From Hansschlegelia plantiphila (GTDB lineage: Bacteria > Pseudomonadota > Alphaproteobacteria > Rhizobiales > Methylopilaceae): a DNA stretch of 64,000 bases. Below, one piece after another: positions 15,449 through 25,090 of this stretch; the stretch's first letter is position 1, and each line of letters starts with the position of its first letter. Below the pieces are notes generated by a model. It saw only the letters and a list, made by a program, of their open reading frames with translations, was not told the origin of the DNA and did not search any database. The stretch lies in assembly GCF_027922265.1 (NCBI RefSeq), contig NZ_BSFI01000004.1, positions 1 through 64,000 on the forward strand, given 5' to 3'. The position numbers and the translations under genes are program-made.

Positions 15449-16411
15449 ATGACCGCTCCGAAGCCGCCACTCCGCATCCTGCTCTGCGCGCCGCGTGGCT
15501 TCTGCGCCGGGGTGGTGCGGGCGATCGACGTGGTCGAGGCCGCGCTCGCGCGCTTCGGGCCGCCGGTCTATGTGCGTCACGAGATCGTGCACAATCGCTA
15601 TGTGGTCGACGCGCTGAAGCGCAAGGGCGCGGTGTTCGTCGAGGACCTCGACGAGGCGCCGGACGGCGACGCGCCGGTGGTGTTCTCCGCCCACGGCGTC
15701 GCGAAGTCGGTGCCCGAGGCGGCGCGCGCCAGGAACCTGATCGCGATCGACGCGACCTGTCCGCTGGTCACCAAGGTGCATCGCGAGGCGGAGGTCCATT
15801 TCCGCCGCGGGCGACTCGTCGTGCTGATCGGCCACGCCGGCCACCCCGAGGTCGTCGGCACGATGGGGCAGCTGCCGGACGGCGCCGTGCTGCTGGTGGA
15901 GACCGAGGCGGACGTCGAGCGTCTTGAGATTTCACCCGACCGCGAGCTCGCCTATGTCACGCAGACCACGCTGTCGGTTGACGACACGGCGGCGGTCGTC
16001 GTCGCGCTGAAGCGGCGCTTCCCGGCCGTGGTCAGCCCGCACAAGGAAGACATCTGCTACGCCACCACCAACCGCCAGGAAGCGGTGAAGCGGGTGGCGC
16101 CCCAATGCGACGCGCTGATCGTGGTGGGGGCGGCGAACTCGTCGAACTCGCAGCGGCTGCGCGAGGTCGCGGAACGGGCGGGCTGCCCGGTGGCCCAACT
16201 CGTCGCACGCGCGGTCGACATCGACTGGGCGGCGTTCACTGGCATCCGCACCCTCGGAGTGACGGCGGGCGCCTCGGCGCCCGAGGTGCTGGTCGACGAG
16301 ATCATCGACGCCTTCGCCGAACGCTACGAGGTCGAGGTCGAGACGGTGTCGACCGCGGACGAGAACGTGTTCTTCCCGCTGCCGCGGGAGCTTCGGCCGG
16401 CGGCCGAGTGA
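15449..16411 (+). CDS. ispH: 4-hydroxy-3-methylbut-2-enyl diphosphate reductase
   Basis: A 320-residue enzyme for the last step of the MEP isoprenoid pathway: it reduces HMBPP to IPP and DMAPP. The three Fe-S cluster cysteines are present: C19 (PRGFCAGV), C104 (DATCPLV) and C203 ([11 protein letters not shown]), with the conserved histidines in RHEIVHN and GHAGHPE. Length is normal. The downstream thrB and rnhA genes follow on the same strand, an order common in this bacterial group. Confidence 0.97.
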   Translation: MTAPKPPLRILLCAPRGFCAGVVRAIDVVEAALARFGPPVYVRHEIVHNRYVVDALKRKGAVFVEDLDEAPDGDAPVVFSAHGVAKSVPEAARARNLIAIDATCPLVTKVHREAEVHFRRGRLVVLIGHAGHPEVVGTMGQLPDGAVLLVETEADVERLEISPDRELAYVTQTTLSVDDTAAVVVALKRRFPAVVSPHKEDICYATTNRQEAVKRVAPQCDALIVVGAANSSNSQRLREVAERAGCPVAQLVARAVDIDWAAFTGIRTLGVTAGASAPEVLVDEIIDAFAERYEVEVETVSTADENVFFPLPRELRPAAE

Positions 16412-16495
16412 CGCCCCCAGCCGCGTCGCCATTGCAGGGGCGGGCGGGAGTTCGTAGGAGGGGCGCCATCGCTCGCGCCCCAGAGTCCGTCCCGA

Positions 16496-17464
16496 ATGGC
16501 CGTCTACACCGAAGTTCCGGACGACGAACTCGCAGCCTTCGTGAAGGCATACGACATCGGCGAGGTCGTCTCTTTCAAGGGGATCGCCGAGGGCGTCGAG
16601 AACTCGAACTATCTGCTCGCGACCACCAAGGCGCGCTTCATCCTGACGCTCTACGAGAAACGGGTGAACCGCGACGACCTGCCATTCTTCCTCGGCCTGC
16701 TCGAGCACCTCTCGGCGAAGGGCCTGACCTGTCCGCAGCCGGTCGCCGGGCGCGACGGCGAGGCGCTCCGAATGCTGTGCGGCCGGCCGGCGGCGCTCGT
16801 CACCTTTCTCGACGGCGTGTCTGTGCGGCGTCCGACTGCTCGGCACTGCGCGGAGCTCGGCCGGGCGCTCGCCGAGCTCCATGAGACCGGCAAGGGCTTT
16901 GCGCTGAGGCGGCCAAACGCGCTTTCTGTCTCCGGCTGGCGGCCGATGGCGGAGGCCGCGAAGGGCCGCAGCCAAGCGGTATCGCCGGAGCTCGATGCGA
17001 TCGTCGCGGCCGAACTCGATCATCTTGAGGCGACCTTTGCGCGGCTCGACCTGCCGAAGGGCGTGATCCATGCGGACCTGTTCCCCAACAACGTGTTTTT
17101 CCTCGGCGACCGGCTGTCGGGACTGATCGACTTCTACTTCGCCTGCGACGACGCCTTCGCCTACGACGTCGCGATCTGCCTGAACGCCTGGTGCTTCGAG
17201 CCGGACCAGTCTTTCAACGTCACCAAGGGGCGCGCGCTGCTGTCGGCCTATCACGCGACCCGGCCGCTCGAGCCGGACGAGGTGGCGGCGCTGCCCACGC
17301 TCGCGCGTGGCGCCGCGATCCGCTTCCTGCTGACGCGGCTGGTCGACTGGCTCGACACGCCGGCGGGCGCGCTGGTGAAGAAGCTCGACCCGCTCGAATA
17401 CCTCAAGAAGCTACGCTTCCATCAGCAGGCGAACGACGCCACAGCCTTCGGCTGGCGGCCTTGA
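16496..17464 (+). CDS. thrB: homoserine kinase type II
   Basis: A 322-residue kinase of the choline kinase-like (APH) fold. It phosphorylates homoserine for threonine synthesis. It starts [20 protein letters not shown], with the nucleotide loop [13 protein letters not shown], catalytic [13 protein letters not shown] and metal-binding [10 protein letters not shown], all typical of ThrB2 in alphaproteobacteria. The stop codon overlaps the TTG start of rnhA, so the two genes are translationally coupled. Confidence 0.95.
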   Translation: MAVYTEVPDDELAAFVKAYDIGEVVSFKGIAEGVENSNYLLATTKARFILTLYEKRVNRDDLPFFLGLLEHLSAKGLTCPQPVAGRDGEALRMLCGRPAALVTFLDGVSVRRPTARHCAELGRALAELHETGKGFALRRPNALSVSGWRPMAEAAKGRSQAVSPELDAIVAAELDHLEATFARLDLPKGVIHADLFPNNVFFLGDRLSGLIDFYFACDDAFAYDVAICLNAWCFEPDQSFNVTKGRALLSAYHATRPLEPDEVAALPTLARGAAIRFLLTRLVDWLDTPAGALVKKLDPLEYLKKLRFHQQANDATAFGWRP

Positions 17465-17958
17465 GCGGGACGCCCCCGCGCGCGGCGCCCGAAGGCGTGC
17501 CGACGACGCCCGGCGCGGTCGAGATCTTCACCGACGGCGCGTGCTCCGGAAATCCGGGCCCGGGCGGCTGGGGCGCAATCCTGCGCTTCGGCGACGCGGA
17601 GAAGGAAATCTGCGGCGGCGAGGCGCTCACCACCAACAACCGGATGGAGCTGACGGCCGCGATCACCGCGCTCGAATCCCTGAAGCGGCCGTGCGTGGTC
17701 GTGGTTCATACCGACAGTCAGTATCTGCGCGACGGCGTGATGAAGTGGCTTGGCGGTTGGAAGCGCAACGGCTGGAAGACCGCCGACAAGAAGCAGGTCA
17801 AGAACCAGGATCTGTGGATGCGGCTCGACGACGCGCTGAAGGTCCAGACGGTCGAGTGGCGCTGGGTGAAGGGTCACGCAGGCCACGTCGAGAACGAGCG
17901 CGCGGACGAACTCGCGCGCGAGGGCATGAAGCCCTTCGCCAAGGCGAAGGGCGGCTGA
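17461..17958 (+). CDS. rnhA: ribonuclease HI
   Basis: A 165-residue RNase H that cuts RNA in RNA-DNA hybrids, for example Okazaki primers and R-loops. Catalytic acidic residues are seen in [12 protein letters not shown] (D), NRMELTAA (E), HTDSQY (D) and ERADELA (D). The basic handle [16 protein letters not shown] is present. The TTG at 17461 overlaps the thrB stop and gives about ten residues more than usual; a GTG near 17497 could be an alternative. Confidence 0.95.
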   Translation: MSGTPPRAAPEGVPTTPGAVEIFTDGACSGNPGPGGWGAILRFGDAEKEICGGEALTTNNRMELTAAITALESLKRPCVVVVHTDSQYLRDGVMKWLGGWKRNGWKTADKKQVKNQDLWMRLDDALKVQTVEWRWVKGHAGHVENERADELAREGMKPFAKAKGG

Positions 17959-17967
17959 GGTGAGTGT

Positions 17968-19119
17968 TCAGGCCACCGACGCCGCGCCGACCCCTTCCTC
18001 CGACACGCTGACGGCGGCAAGCGTCGCACGGTTCGCCTCCCGGACCGCCGCCGCCGCGTCATCGTAGAGGAAGGGGAGGAAGGCGTAGCGCACGCCGCTC
18101 GTCACCTTCGACACCGCGTGCAGGAACGAGCACGAGAACACCACGGCGCCGCCGGGCGGCGGCTTGAAGGAGCGCGGCCCGAACTCCGGAAAGCTGACCT
18201 CGCCGCCGTTGAAGTCGCCGTTCAGGTTGATCGACACCGCGAAGCGGCGATGCGCGGTGCCGGACGTCGTGTTGTCGCGATGGGCGCGGAAATGGCCGCC
18301 ATCGTCGGCCGAGTAGCAGCCGACGATGTAGCGCTCCATCCGCGTGGCGTTGAAAGCATGCGCCTTCATGATCTCGGGCGCGACGCGGCGGCGGAAGCGG
18401 ATCTGGATCTGACGGATCAGCTCCTTGTCCTCGATCTCGACGTCACGCCGGCGCTTGTGGGCGTGGTCGTGGACCCCGACCGTCTTGCCGTCAATCTGGC
18501 GCATGAAGCCGGATTCGACGCCGCCGGTCGCCTCGTAGAGGTCGATGAGGCGCCGGCAGAGTTCGGGCTCGAACACGTTCGGAAGGAACAGCACGGGCGC
18601 CTGCAGCTCGATTCCCGCGAAGCGGCCGGGCTCCGGCAGATGCTCGATCAGCTCGAACACAGTCTTCATGTCCGAGCCGTCGGGCGCGAAGGGCACGTTG
18701 GCGAGCACGCGCATTGTCGGGTCGAGCACCAGCCAGAAGCGCCGCGCCTGTATCGGCCCTCGATCGGGCGCAGAATCGCGCGCGATCGCTCCGTAGAGCC
18801 GGCTGACCTTGCCGTCCGTATCGAAGAAATGGCGGACTCCAGGCAGCATCATCTGCACCCGCCCCTCGGTCTCGTCGCGCGGATCGAGCGTGACGCCGAA
18901 GAAGCACGCGCGCTGGTCGTCGAACAACCGCCGGTTCGCGGCCACCGCTTCGAGCCTCGCCTTCGCCTGCGGTTCGGCGGAAGAGGCGTAAAAGCACAGC
19001 ACGAGGTAGCGCCCCGCCGCCGTGTCGAAGGCGTAACGTGGGTTGCCGGTGGCGCGCTGGCTGAACCAGGGCGCCGGATCGCCGCGGGCGATATGAACGA
19101 AGGAGGCTGGCTCGGCCAT
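17968..19119 (-). CDS. redoxin-2OG-Fe(II) oxygenase fusion
   Basis: A 383-residue two-domain protein. Residues about 8-165 look like a thioredoxin-fold AhpC/TSA peroxiredoxin (GDPAPWFSQRATGN, YLVLCFYASS, FFGVTLDPRDE). But the usual T-x2-C peroxidatic site is replaced (ASSAEP), so that domain is probably not a peroxidase. Residues about 190-365 are a prolyl-4-hydroxylase-type 2-oxoglutarate oxygenase with HFRAHRD (H-x-D), a distal HAVSKV histidine and VRYAFLP arginine. It may hydroxylate a protein or small molecule. Start at the ATG 19119. It converges on rnhA, and this neighbourhood is common in Hyphomicrobiales. Confidence 0.85.
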   Translation of the reverse strand: MAEPASFVHIARGDPAPWFSQRATGNPRYAFDTAAGRYLVLCFYASSAEPQAKARLEAVAANRRLFDDQRACFFGVTLDPRDETEGRVQMMLPGVRHFFDTDGKVSRLYGAIARDSAPDRGPIQARRFWLVLDPTMRVLANVPFAPDGSDMKTVFELIEHLPEPGRFAGIELQAPVLFLPNVFEPELCRRLIDLYEATGGVESGFMRQIDGKTVGVHDHAHKRRRDVEIEDKELIRQIQIRFRRRVAPEIMKAHAFNATRMERYIVGCYSADDGGHFRAHRDNTTSGTAHRRFAVSINLNGDFNGGEVSFPEFGPRSFKPPPGGAVVFSCSFLHAVSKVTSGVRYAFLPFLYDDAAAAVREANRATLAAVSVSEEGVGAASVA

Positions 19120-19338
19120 GCGCGTCGATCGTGGTTCCCGGCGGGCGCGGCCTTGCGCCCGCGACACAATGTGCCCGATCACGATGCGAGGAAAGTCAGG
19201 CTTTCTCCTTACGCCGCAGCGTGCAGGGTTTAGAATCGGAGCGTCGGCCCGCGTTCGCGTCGCCGGCGTCCGTCACAAGATTCCCGGGGTCGGCGCGCGA
19301 TACTTGCGCGGGTGGCGCCTCGGGCGGGAAGACCGTGA

Positions 19339-20706
19339 ATGAGCGAAGCGAGCTTTTTCGGCGATCTGCTCCAGACCATCGCGGAACGCGGCCGGCGGCT
19401 GCTCGCGCTCGGCGGGGGCGATGGCGGCGCGCGTCCACAGGACATGCGCACGCTCTGCGACACGCTGCTGTCGAGCCGAGGCGAGGCGTCGGGCATCGCG
19501 CTCGCGAAGGCTGTGCTCGATCGCTGGACGCGAGCGAGCGAAGAAGAGCGGCGTGACTTTATGACGATGCTGCTGGAGCAATACGGGCCGGACGAGGTGG
19601 CGCTGGGACAGGCGATCGCGGCCTACCAGGCGGCGCCTTCCCCACCGACGGCGCAGGCGCTGCATGGAGCGTCGGAGTCGCGCCGGCTTGAGCTTCTGCG
19701 CCGTCTCAACCTTGCGCCCGAGGGCATGTCGACGCTCGTCCGGATGCGCGAGGCGCTTCTGCGGATGAAGGCCGACGCGCCGGCGCTCGGCGTGGTCGAC
19801 GACGATTTCGCGCATCTCTTCACGTCGTGGTTCAACCGCGGTTTCCTGGTGCTGCGGCCGATCGACTGGGCGACTCCAGCGAACGTGCTAGAGAAGATCA
19901 TCCGCTATGAGGCGGTGCACGAGATCCGCGACTGGGACGAGCTTCGCCGTCGCGTGGAGCCGACCGACCGGCGGTGTTTCGCATTCTTCCATCCTCGACT
20001 GATCGACGAGCCGCTGATCTTCGTCGAGGTCGCGTTGACGACCACGATGCCCGCGACCGTCGAGGAGGTGCTCGACCCCGCCCGGGCGCCGATCCGCGCT
20101 GAGGAGGCGAACGCCGCGGTGTTTTATTCGATCTCGAACTGCCAGCACGGCCTGCGCGGTGTGTCGTTCGGCAACTTCCTGATCAAGCAGGTGGTCGAGG
20201 ATCTGAGGCGGGATCTGCCGGAACTTTCCACCTTCGTCACGCTGTCGCCCGTACCCGGCTTCGCCGCCTGGCTCGCCCGTGAGACCCAGGGCGACGGATC
20301 CCCGACCCTGAGCGCCGAGGATCGCGCTTTGCTCGCCGAAGCGGACGACCGCGGCTGGGTGGACGACGAGGCCAAGGTCGAGCGGCTGAAGCCAGTGCTG
20401 ACGCGCGCATGCGCGTCCTATCTGCTCAACGCGCGCAATCCGCGTGGCGGGGTGGCCGATCCCGTCGCACGCTTCCATCTCGGCAATGGAGCGCGGCTCG
20501 AACGCGTTAACTTCCTTGCCGATCGCTCGGCGCGCGCCGGGCGTCAGGCGCACGGGATGATGGTCAACTACCTCTACGAACTCGACGAGATCGAAGCGAA
20601 CCACGAGGCGTTCTTCGCGCGCGGCGAGGTGGTCGCATCGTCGTCGGTCCGCAGGCTCGCGCCCCGCGGCCGACCCGTGACGGCGGACGCCACGCCGGCG
20701 CGGTAG
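19339..20706 (+). CDS. malonyl-CoA decarboxylase
   Basis: A 455-residue enzyme that converts malonyl-CoA to acetyl-CoA and CO2. The N-terminal helical domain (MTMLLEQYGPDEVALGQAIA) and the catalytic GNAT-like domain (DWATPANVLEKIIRYEAVHE, CFAFFHPRLIDEPLIFVEVA, SISNCQHGLRGVSFGNFLIK) match the MCD family. The block around ISNCQHGL and the later ARFHLGNGARLERVN carry conserved catalytic residues. In rhizobia the gene is called matA when it lies with matB; no malonyl-CoA synthetase is seen here, so it stands alone. It lies divergent from the oxygenase fusion, with about 220 bases between. Confidence 0.92.
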   Translation: MSEASFFGDLLQTIAERGRRLLALGGGDGGARPQDMRTLCDTLLSSRGEASGIALAKAVLDRWTRASEEERRDFMTMLLEQYGPDEVALGQAIAAYQAAPSPPTAQALHGASESRRLELLRRLNLAPEGMSTLVRMREALLRMKADAPALGVVDDDFAHLFTSWFNRGFLVLRPIDWATPANVLEKIIRYEAVHEIRDWDELRRRVEPTDRRCFAFFHPRLIDEPLIFVEVALTTTMPATVEEVLDPARAPIRAEEANAAVFYSISNCQHGLRGVSFGNFLIKQVVEDLRRDLPELSTFVTLSPVPGFAAWLARETQGDGSPTLSAEDRALLAEADDRGWVDDEAKVERLKPVLTRACASYLLNARNPRGGVADPVARFHLGNGARLERVNFLADRSARAGRQAHGMMVNYLYELDEIEANHEAFFARGEVVASSSVRRLAPRGRPVTADATPAR

Positions 20707-20925
20707 CAGGCCCGCAGGCCTGCAAGCGGCCTGGTGGCTCCAGCGGTGTTGAGCGTCGCTGCGACAAACGCGCTCGCTGCATCACAAAACCCTCGCTGCC
20801 CGGCGCCCGCGTGGGCGACGGCTTGTTTGTGACATTTGCCGGCGTCCATATCGCTTTCCACACGGCGTTCATGCGGCGTCGGCTAGCCGGCGTCCGCGCA
20901 CGACCTAGGGAGACGACGGCTCATC

Positions 20926-22542
20926 ATGGCGGCGAAACATGACCACGCCCTCGCCGGCGGACCCGAGGAGAGCCCGGCCCCGGCGCCGGCCGGAAATCCG
21001 GTCGCGGACAGCCGCGAATTGGAGCTGAAGCTCGATCTTTCGGCCGCCGCGCTCAAGGCGGTGGGCGAGCGGTTGGCTGGGCAGGAGAACGCGTCGCGAC
21101 GCCGCGCCGTCTCCCTCGTCAGCGGTTACTTCGACACCGAGCAGCAAGATCTTCACAAGGCGGGCGTCACGCTCCGCATCCGACGGCAGGGGCGCAAGCG
21201 CACCCAGACGCTGAAGCACGGCGAAGGGGGTTTCGGCCTGTTCGACCGGCTGGAGATCGAACGCCGCGCGACCGGCGACGCGCCCACCTTCACCGATGAG
21301 GAGAGCGAGGCGCTCGGCCGGTTGATCAACGCGCCGCCGTCGGCCGATCAGCTCGCGGCCGTCTTCGCGACCACGGTCAAACGCACCGTCTTCGACATCG
21401 CGCACGGCGAGAGCACAATCGAGATTGCGCTCGACACGGCGTCGATCGAAGCGGGCGAGCATCGAGTCGAATTCTGCGAGCTGGAACTTGAGCTGCGCGC
21501 AGGCGCCGCGGCCGAGCTGTTCGGCGTCGCGCGGGAGCTCCTCGACGTCGCGCCTCTGCGGGTGAGCGTTCAGGCGAAGTCGAGCCGCGGCTATGCGCTG
21601 CTGGAGAATGGCGAGCCTCGCGCCTTCAAGGCCCAGGGATCCCCGATCCGGCGCGGCATGACGGTGGAGCAGGCGTTCCTGGCGGTAGCCGCGGACTGCG
21701 TCACGCAGTTCCGCCGGAACGAGGACCTGCTGCTGACGCAGCCGACGAGGTCCGCGATCCATCAGGCGCGGGTCGCGCTGAGGCGGCTGCGGTCGGGCTT
21801 CGCCATCTTCAGGCCGGCGATCGCCGACTACCGGGCGCCTGTCCTTGTGAGCGAACTGAAATGGCTCGCTGGCGCGCTCGGCGCCGCGCGCGATCTCGAT
21901 GTGCTGATCGAGAAGCAGGCGACCGTCGCCGAGACCTCCGACGAGGCCGCCTCAGCGCTGCCCGAGCGGCTGCTAGCGAGCCGCGCCAAAGCCTATGGCG
22001 ACGCGCTCGACGCTCTGCAATCGCGCCGGGCGCTCGACCTGATGCTCGACCTTACGGAATGGGCGGCGGTCGGCCGCTGGCGCGCCGATCCGCAGACCGC
22101 CGCCGCGCGGGAGACGAAAATCGAGCGCTTCGCCGTCGAGGTGCTCGACCGGCGGCTCCGCCGGCTGCTGAAGCGGTCCCGTGGGCTTGTGAAACTCGCG
22201 CCGGAGAAGCGGCACGAGGCGCGCCTTGAGGCCAAGAAGCTGCGATACGCCGGCGAGTTCTTCGGCGCGCTCTATGATGGCGGCCGCAGCGGCAAGCGGT
22301 ACGAGCGGTTCATGAAGCGTCTTGTCGGGCTGCAGGACCAGCTTGGCGAACTGAATGACATCGCGACCGCGCAGACGCTGACCTATGGCATCGCCCAGGA
22401 TGCGGGCGCCGCTCGCGACGGCCCGTCGGCCTTCGCCGCGGGCATGCTCGCCGGTCGCGCCGAGAGCCGCACGGCGGAGGTCGTCGAGAAGGCGAGGATC
22501 CGCCGCGCCAAGCTGAACAAGGCGAAGCCGTTCTGGACGTGA
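20926..22542 (+). CDS. CYTH-CHAD domain protein, inorganic triphosphatase-like
   Basis: A 538-residue protein. The CYTH domain (about 28-225) has the ELELKLDL (E-x-E-x-K) motif and RIRRQGRKRTQTLKHG phosphate-binding residues, and should hydrolyse inorganic tripolyphosphate or a related compound. The CHAD domain (about 245-525) has the paired histidine motifs (SAIHQARVALRRLRSGF; RHEARLEAKKLRYAGEFF) that bind polyphosphate. Together they point to polyphosphate handling in the cytoplasm. The 219 bases upstream hold no gene. It is followed by a pseudogene region on the other strand. Confidence 0.9.
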   Translation: MAAKHDHALAGGPEESPAPAPAGNPVADSRELELKLDLSAAALKAVGERLAGQENASRRRAVSLVSGYFDTEQQDLHKAGVTLRIRRQGRKRTQTLKHGEGGFGLFDRLEIERRATGDAPTFTDEESEALGRLINAPPSADQLAAVFATTVKRTVFDIAHGESTIEIALDTASIEAGEHRVEFCELELELRAGAAAELFGVARELLDVAPLRVSVQAKSSRGYALLENGEPRAFKAQGSPIRRGMTVEQAFLAVAADCVTQFRRNEDLLLTQPTRSAIHQARVALRRLRSGFAIFRPAIADYRAPVLVSELKWLAGALGAARDLDVLIEKQATVAETSDEAASALPERLLASRAKAYGDALDALQSRRALDLMLDLTEWAAVGRWRADPQTAAARETKIERFAVEVLDRRLRRLLKRSRGLVKLAPEKRHEARLEAKKLRYAGEFFGALYDGGRSGKRYERFMKRLVGLQDQLGELNDIATAQTLTYGIAQDAGAARDGPSAFAAGMLAGRAESRTAEVVEKARIRRAKLNKAKPFWT

Positions 22543-22635
22543 GGCCGCGGCCACGAGAACGACGAGAGCGCCGAACGGAATAGGAGATGACCTCAAGGCA
22601 AGGCAGAATCAGCGCCGATCAGGCGCATCGCCGCG

Positions 22636-23050
22636 TCATGGCTGGACCTCCGCGGAATTCTGTCCGTCGAGCCGGAGGATCGCATAGTCCGCGGGAATTG
22701 CGTCGACTGTGGACGGTTGCGGCGCAAGGCGGCTCGATTTCGTCGGCGAAGGCGGTGTTGACGTCGCGCCGCACGCCCATGGTGATGCTGAACGCCATCG
22801 GCAGCCGCGCGCCATCGAAGGCCGGCGTTACCTTGATGATGACGAGGGGCGGCGTCTCGCGGGACGCGAAATAGCCGGCGAGCGGATCCCAAACCACAGC
22901 GACGTCGACCTCGCGAGGCCACGGCGTCGATGATGCGCGACGGCGGATGCGGCTCACTGCATTCATCATAGAGGTTGTAGGCGCGGACGTTCGCGACGAT
23001 CCCCGCCGCGACAGCGGACGAAGCGCCAGCGGGCCGCTGGCGTGCTCGCG
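22636..23050 (-). pseudogene. MxaJ/XoxJ-like periplasmic binding protein, C-terminal remnant
   Basis: Minus-strand pieces in different frames join to one C-terminal sequence: AAGIVANVRAYNLYDECSEP, HPPSRIIDAVAS (frame change near 22915), EVDVAVVWDPLAGYFASRET, LPMAFSITMGVRRDVNTAFA, then frame changes near 22725 and 22700 and ADYAILRLDGQNSAEVQP to TGA at 22636. This reads like the end of MxaJ/XoxJ-type proteins, substrate-binding-like partners of PQQ methanol dehydrogenases. The N-terminal half is missing. Three frameshifts mark it as dead. No dehydrogenase gene is nearby, so only this scrap remains. Confidence 0.6.
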
Positions 23051-23066
23051 TTGCGGCTAAGCGGCC

Positions 23067-23483
23067 CTAAGTGAGCAGCGCGAGGGCGCCGCGATATTTC
23101 ACGAGCCGCCGCTTATCCCGCTCGGTGACCTCCGGCAGCCGCGACAGGTCCATGTTGTCGGCAAGGTCGGCGATCATGACCTCGCGCCCGATCGGGTCGT
23201 GGCCTGCGCGGACGATGAAGTCGCGATAGCTTTCGCCATCCCGACGGGTGACCGCGTCCACCCCGGCAAGCGCCACTTCAGAGAAGCCCTCTGCGCGAAG
23301 CTGTTCGATCGTCCAGGGCGTGTTCTCGATGACGTCGTGCAGGACGCCCACGATGCGGGCGTCGCCTTCCGGCAGACAGGCCGCCACCCTCAGCGGATGC
23401 AGGATGTAAGGCTCGCCGGCCTTGTCAGTCTGGCCGGCGTGCGCCTCGGTCGCGATCTCGATCGCTCTGTCGATCGTGCTCAT
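23067..23483 (-). CDS. RelA/SpoT-type HD domain phosphohydrolase (small alarmone hydrolase-like)
   Basis: A 138-residue protein made of a single HD domain. It starts TIDRAIEIATEAHAGQTDKA and contains YILHPLRVA (H), GVLHDVIENTPW (HD) and a distal DLADNMDLSRLP (D), as in the hydrolase half of RelA/SpoT and in MESH1-like hydrolases. Its substrate may be (p)ppGpp or a related nucleotide. No synthetase domain is present. The start at 23483 has GGGGAG upstream. It is divergent from a sensor kinase gene 146 bases away. Confidence 0.8.
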   Translation of the reverse strand: MSTIDRAIEIATEAHAGQTDKAGEPYILHPLRVAACLPEGDARIVGVLHDVIENTPWTIEQLRAEGFSEVALAGVDAVTRRDGESYRDFIVRAGHDPIGREVMIADLADNMDLSRLPEVTERDKRRLVKYRGALALLT

Positions 23484-23629
23484 TCCGCTCCCCCACACCA
23501 CGTTGGTCGAACCCATGGCTGATCCCATTTCATTCGACGAGCCGCTGGGCAGGGTATAGCGTGACGTCGCCGTTCACATGATCGCTGGGCGAAGGTCCGA
23601 GCCGTGTCTCGCTGAAGGCCCCAACTGTC

Positions 23630-24706
23630 ATGAGGCAATACGAGGCCCCCGAAGACGCTCAGACGCTCGCGATGGCTATCGTCGAGACCATTCCCGAGCC
23701 GTTCGTCGTTTTGGACGACGCGCTCTGCCTGATCGCCGCTAACGACGCCTTCTACAAGATCTTTGATATCGATCCCGCGCGTTCGCTCGGGATCATGCTC
23801 TACGACCTTGATGAACGGCAGTGGGATATCCCCGTGTTGCGCGGGTTTCTCGAACTGGCCGTTCCTCAGCACAGAGCCATCGCGGATTTTGAATTCGAGC
23901 GCGACGTTCCACCTCTCGGTCGGCGGATCATGCTGCTGAGCGCCAGAACAGTGCGTTATGAGGGGTCCGATCGTTCGAACACTTTGCTAGCGTTCCGAGA
24001 CGTCACTGAGGCGAGAAAGGCCGAAGCGGAAAAGCAAGCCCTGCTGGAGCATACCGAGAAGCTGCTGGAGCAACAGCGTGTGCTCTTCCAGGAAATGCAG
24101 CACAGGGTCGCAAACAGCCTTCAGATTATCGCGAGCATATTGATGCTCAAGGCTCGAGCTGTAACCTCAGAGGAGACCCGCCATCATCTCGAGGACGCCC
24201 ATCAACGAGTAATGTCCGTGGCGGCGGTTCAGAACTATCTTCACCTCACCGACGGGATCGATCAGATCGAGGTCGCCGCCTATCTCAGGAAGCTCTGTGA
24301 AGGGCTCGCCAAATCGATGGTGCTGGATAGCAATCCGGTGACCATCGACGTTACCGCCGACCGGAGTTCCATTCCTTCCGCGAACGCCGTCAGTCTCGGC
24401 CTCATCGTCACCGAATTGGTGATAAACGCGATCAAATACGCCTTTCCAAGCCCCAGACTGGATGCCCGCATCCTCGTCAGCTATGAGGTCCAGGATACGG
24501 ACTGGAAGCTTGTCGTTTCCGACAACGGGAGGGGCAAGATCGAGACAAACGCACCGCCGGAACCCGGTTCCGGCCTTGGCTCTCTCATCATCAAGGCCCT
24601 AGCCCAGCAACTCGATGCGCAAGTCGCGCTCACATCGACCGATGCAGGCACAAGCGTGGCGATCACCCGCGCGACATTTACCTCCCGGATGCCCAACGCG
24701 GCCTGA
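23630..24706 (+). CDS. PAS-containing sensor histidine kinase, HWE/HisKA_2 type
   Basis: A 358-residue kinase without membrane helices. It has a PAS domain at about 15-135 (IPEPFVVLDDALCLIAANDA), a coiled linker (EARKAEAEKQALLEHTEKLL), a HisKA_2 box with the phospho-acceptor histidine in FQEMQHRVANSLQIIASIL, and a C-terminal ATPase with LIVTELVINAIKYAF (N box) and LVVSDNGRGK, GSGLGS (G boxes). Such soluble kinases in alphaproteobacteria often feed the general stress response or light/redox sensing. No response regulator is adjacent, so the partner is unknown. Confidence 0.9.
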   Translation: MRQYEAPEDAQTLAMAIVETIPEPFVVLDDALCLIAANDAFYKIFDIDPARSLGIMLYDLDERQWDIPVLRGFLELAVPQHRAIADFEFERDVPPLGRRIMLLSARTVRYEGSDRSNTLLAFRDVTEARKAEAEKQALLEHTEKLLEQQRVLFQEMQHRVANSLQIIASILMLKARAVTSEETRHHLEDAHQRVMSVAAVQNYLHLTDGIDQIEVAAYLRKLCEGLAKSMVLDSNPVTIDVTADRSSIPSANAVSLGLIVTELVINAIKYAFPSPRLDARILVSYEVQDTDWKLVVSDNGRGKIETNAPPEPGSGLGSLIIKALAQQLDAQVALTSTDAGTSVAITRATFTSRMPNAA

Positions 24707-25016
24707 AGCGGGCTGGAATTCCGGTTCGCACAGGCGGCGAACCATCATCTGGGATGCAGGCGTGATGCGCCGATACGTCAGCCCGCGACCTCCGCCGGCC
24801 TGCACGCCGGCGCAGGTCGCGTTGTGGCTATTCAAGGCGACCCGATCGCCGGGATCGCCGATCAGGCACATTCCCCGACCGCTCGTTGGGACTTCATCGG
24901 AGTTTCTGCGCCGCTCCGCGCCAAACCGCTTCGTTTGATACCTTCCGTTCCGCTGCGCTCCGACGAACGGAAGGACACAGAACCCGGAAAATCGTTCAAT
25001 TCTAAGGGGAAAAACG
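24707..25016. other. intergenic region with one inverted repeat, no gene
   Basis: I see no convincing gene in these 310 bases between the sensor kinase and tRNA-Gly. A perfect 10-base inverted repeat (CCTTCCGTTC at 24941-24950, GAACGGAAGG at 24965-24974) has a 14-base loop. It could end transcription of the tRNA on the minus strand or of the kinase on the plus strand, but lacks a T-run on either side. Confidence 0.6.
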
Positions 25017-25090
25017 TGGAGCGGGCGACGGGAATCGAACCCGTGTGTGCAGCTTGGGAAGCTGCCGTTCTACCATTGAACTACGCCCGC
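25017..25090 (-). tRNA. tRNA-Gly (CCC)
   Basis: A 74-base tRNA on the minus strand: acceptor GCGGGCG/CGCCCGC, D arm TAGTTCAATGGTAGAAC, anticodon stem GCAGC/GCTGC with loop TTCCCAA (anticodon CCC), T arm GGTTCGATTCC and encoded CCA. All arms pair as expected. Confidence 0.95.

Noticed and set aside
24941..24974. Intrinsic terminator
   Set aside because: Perfect stem, but no run of T follows on either strand, so it is noted only as an inverted repeat.
25017..25090. tRNA-Gly as a further integration site
   Set aside because: I see no second copy of its 3' end nearby and no integrase beside it.
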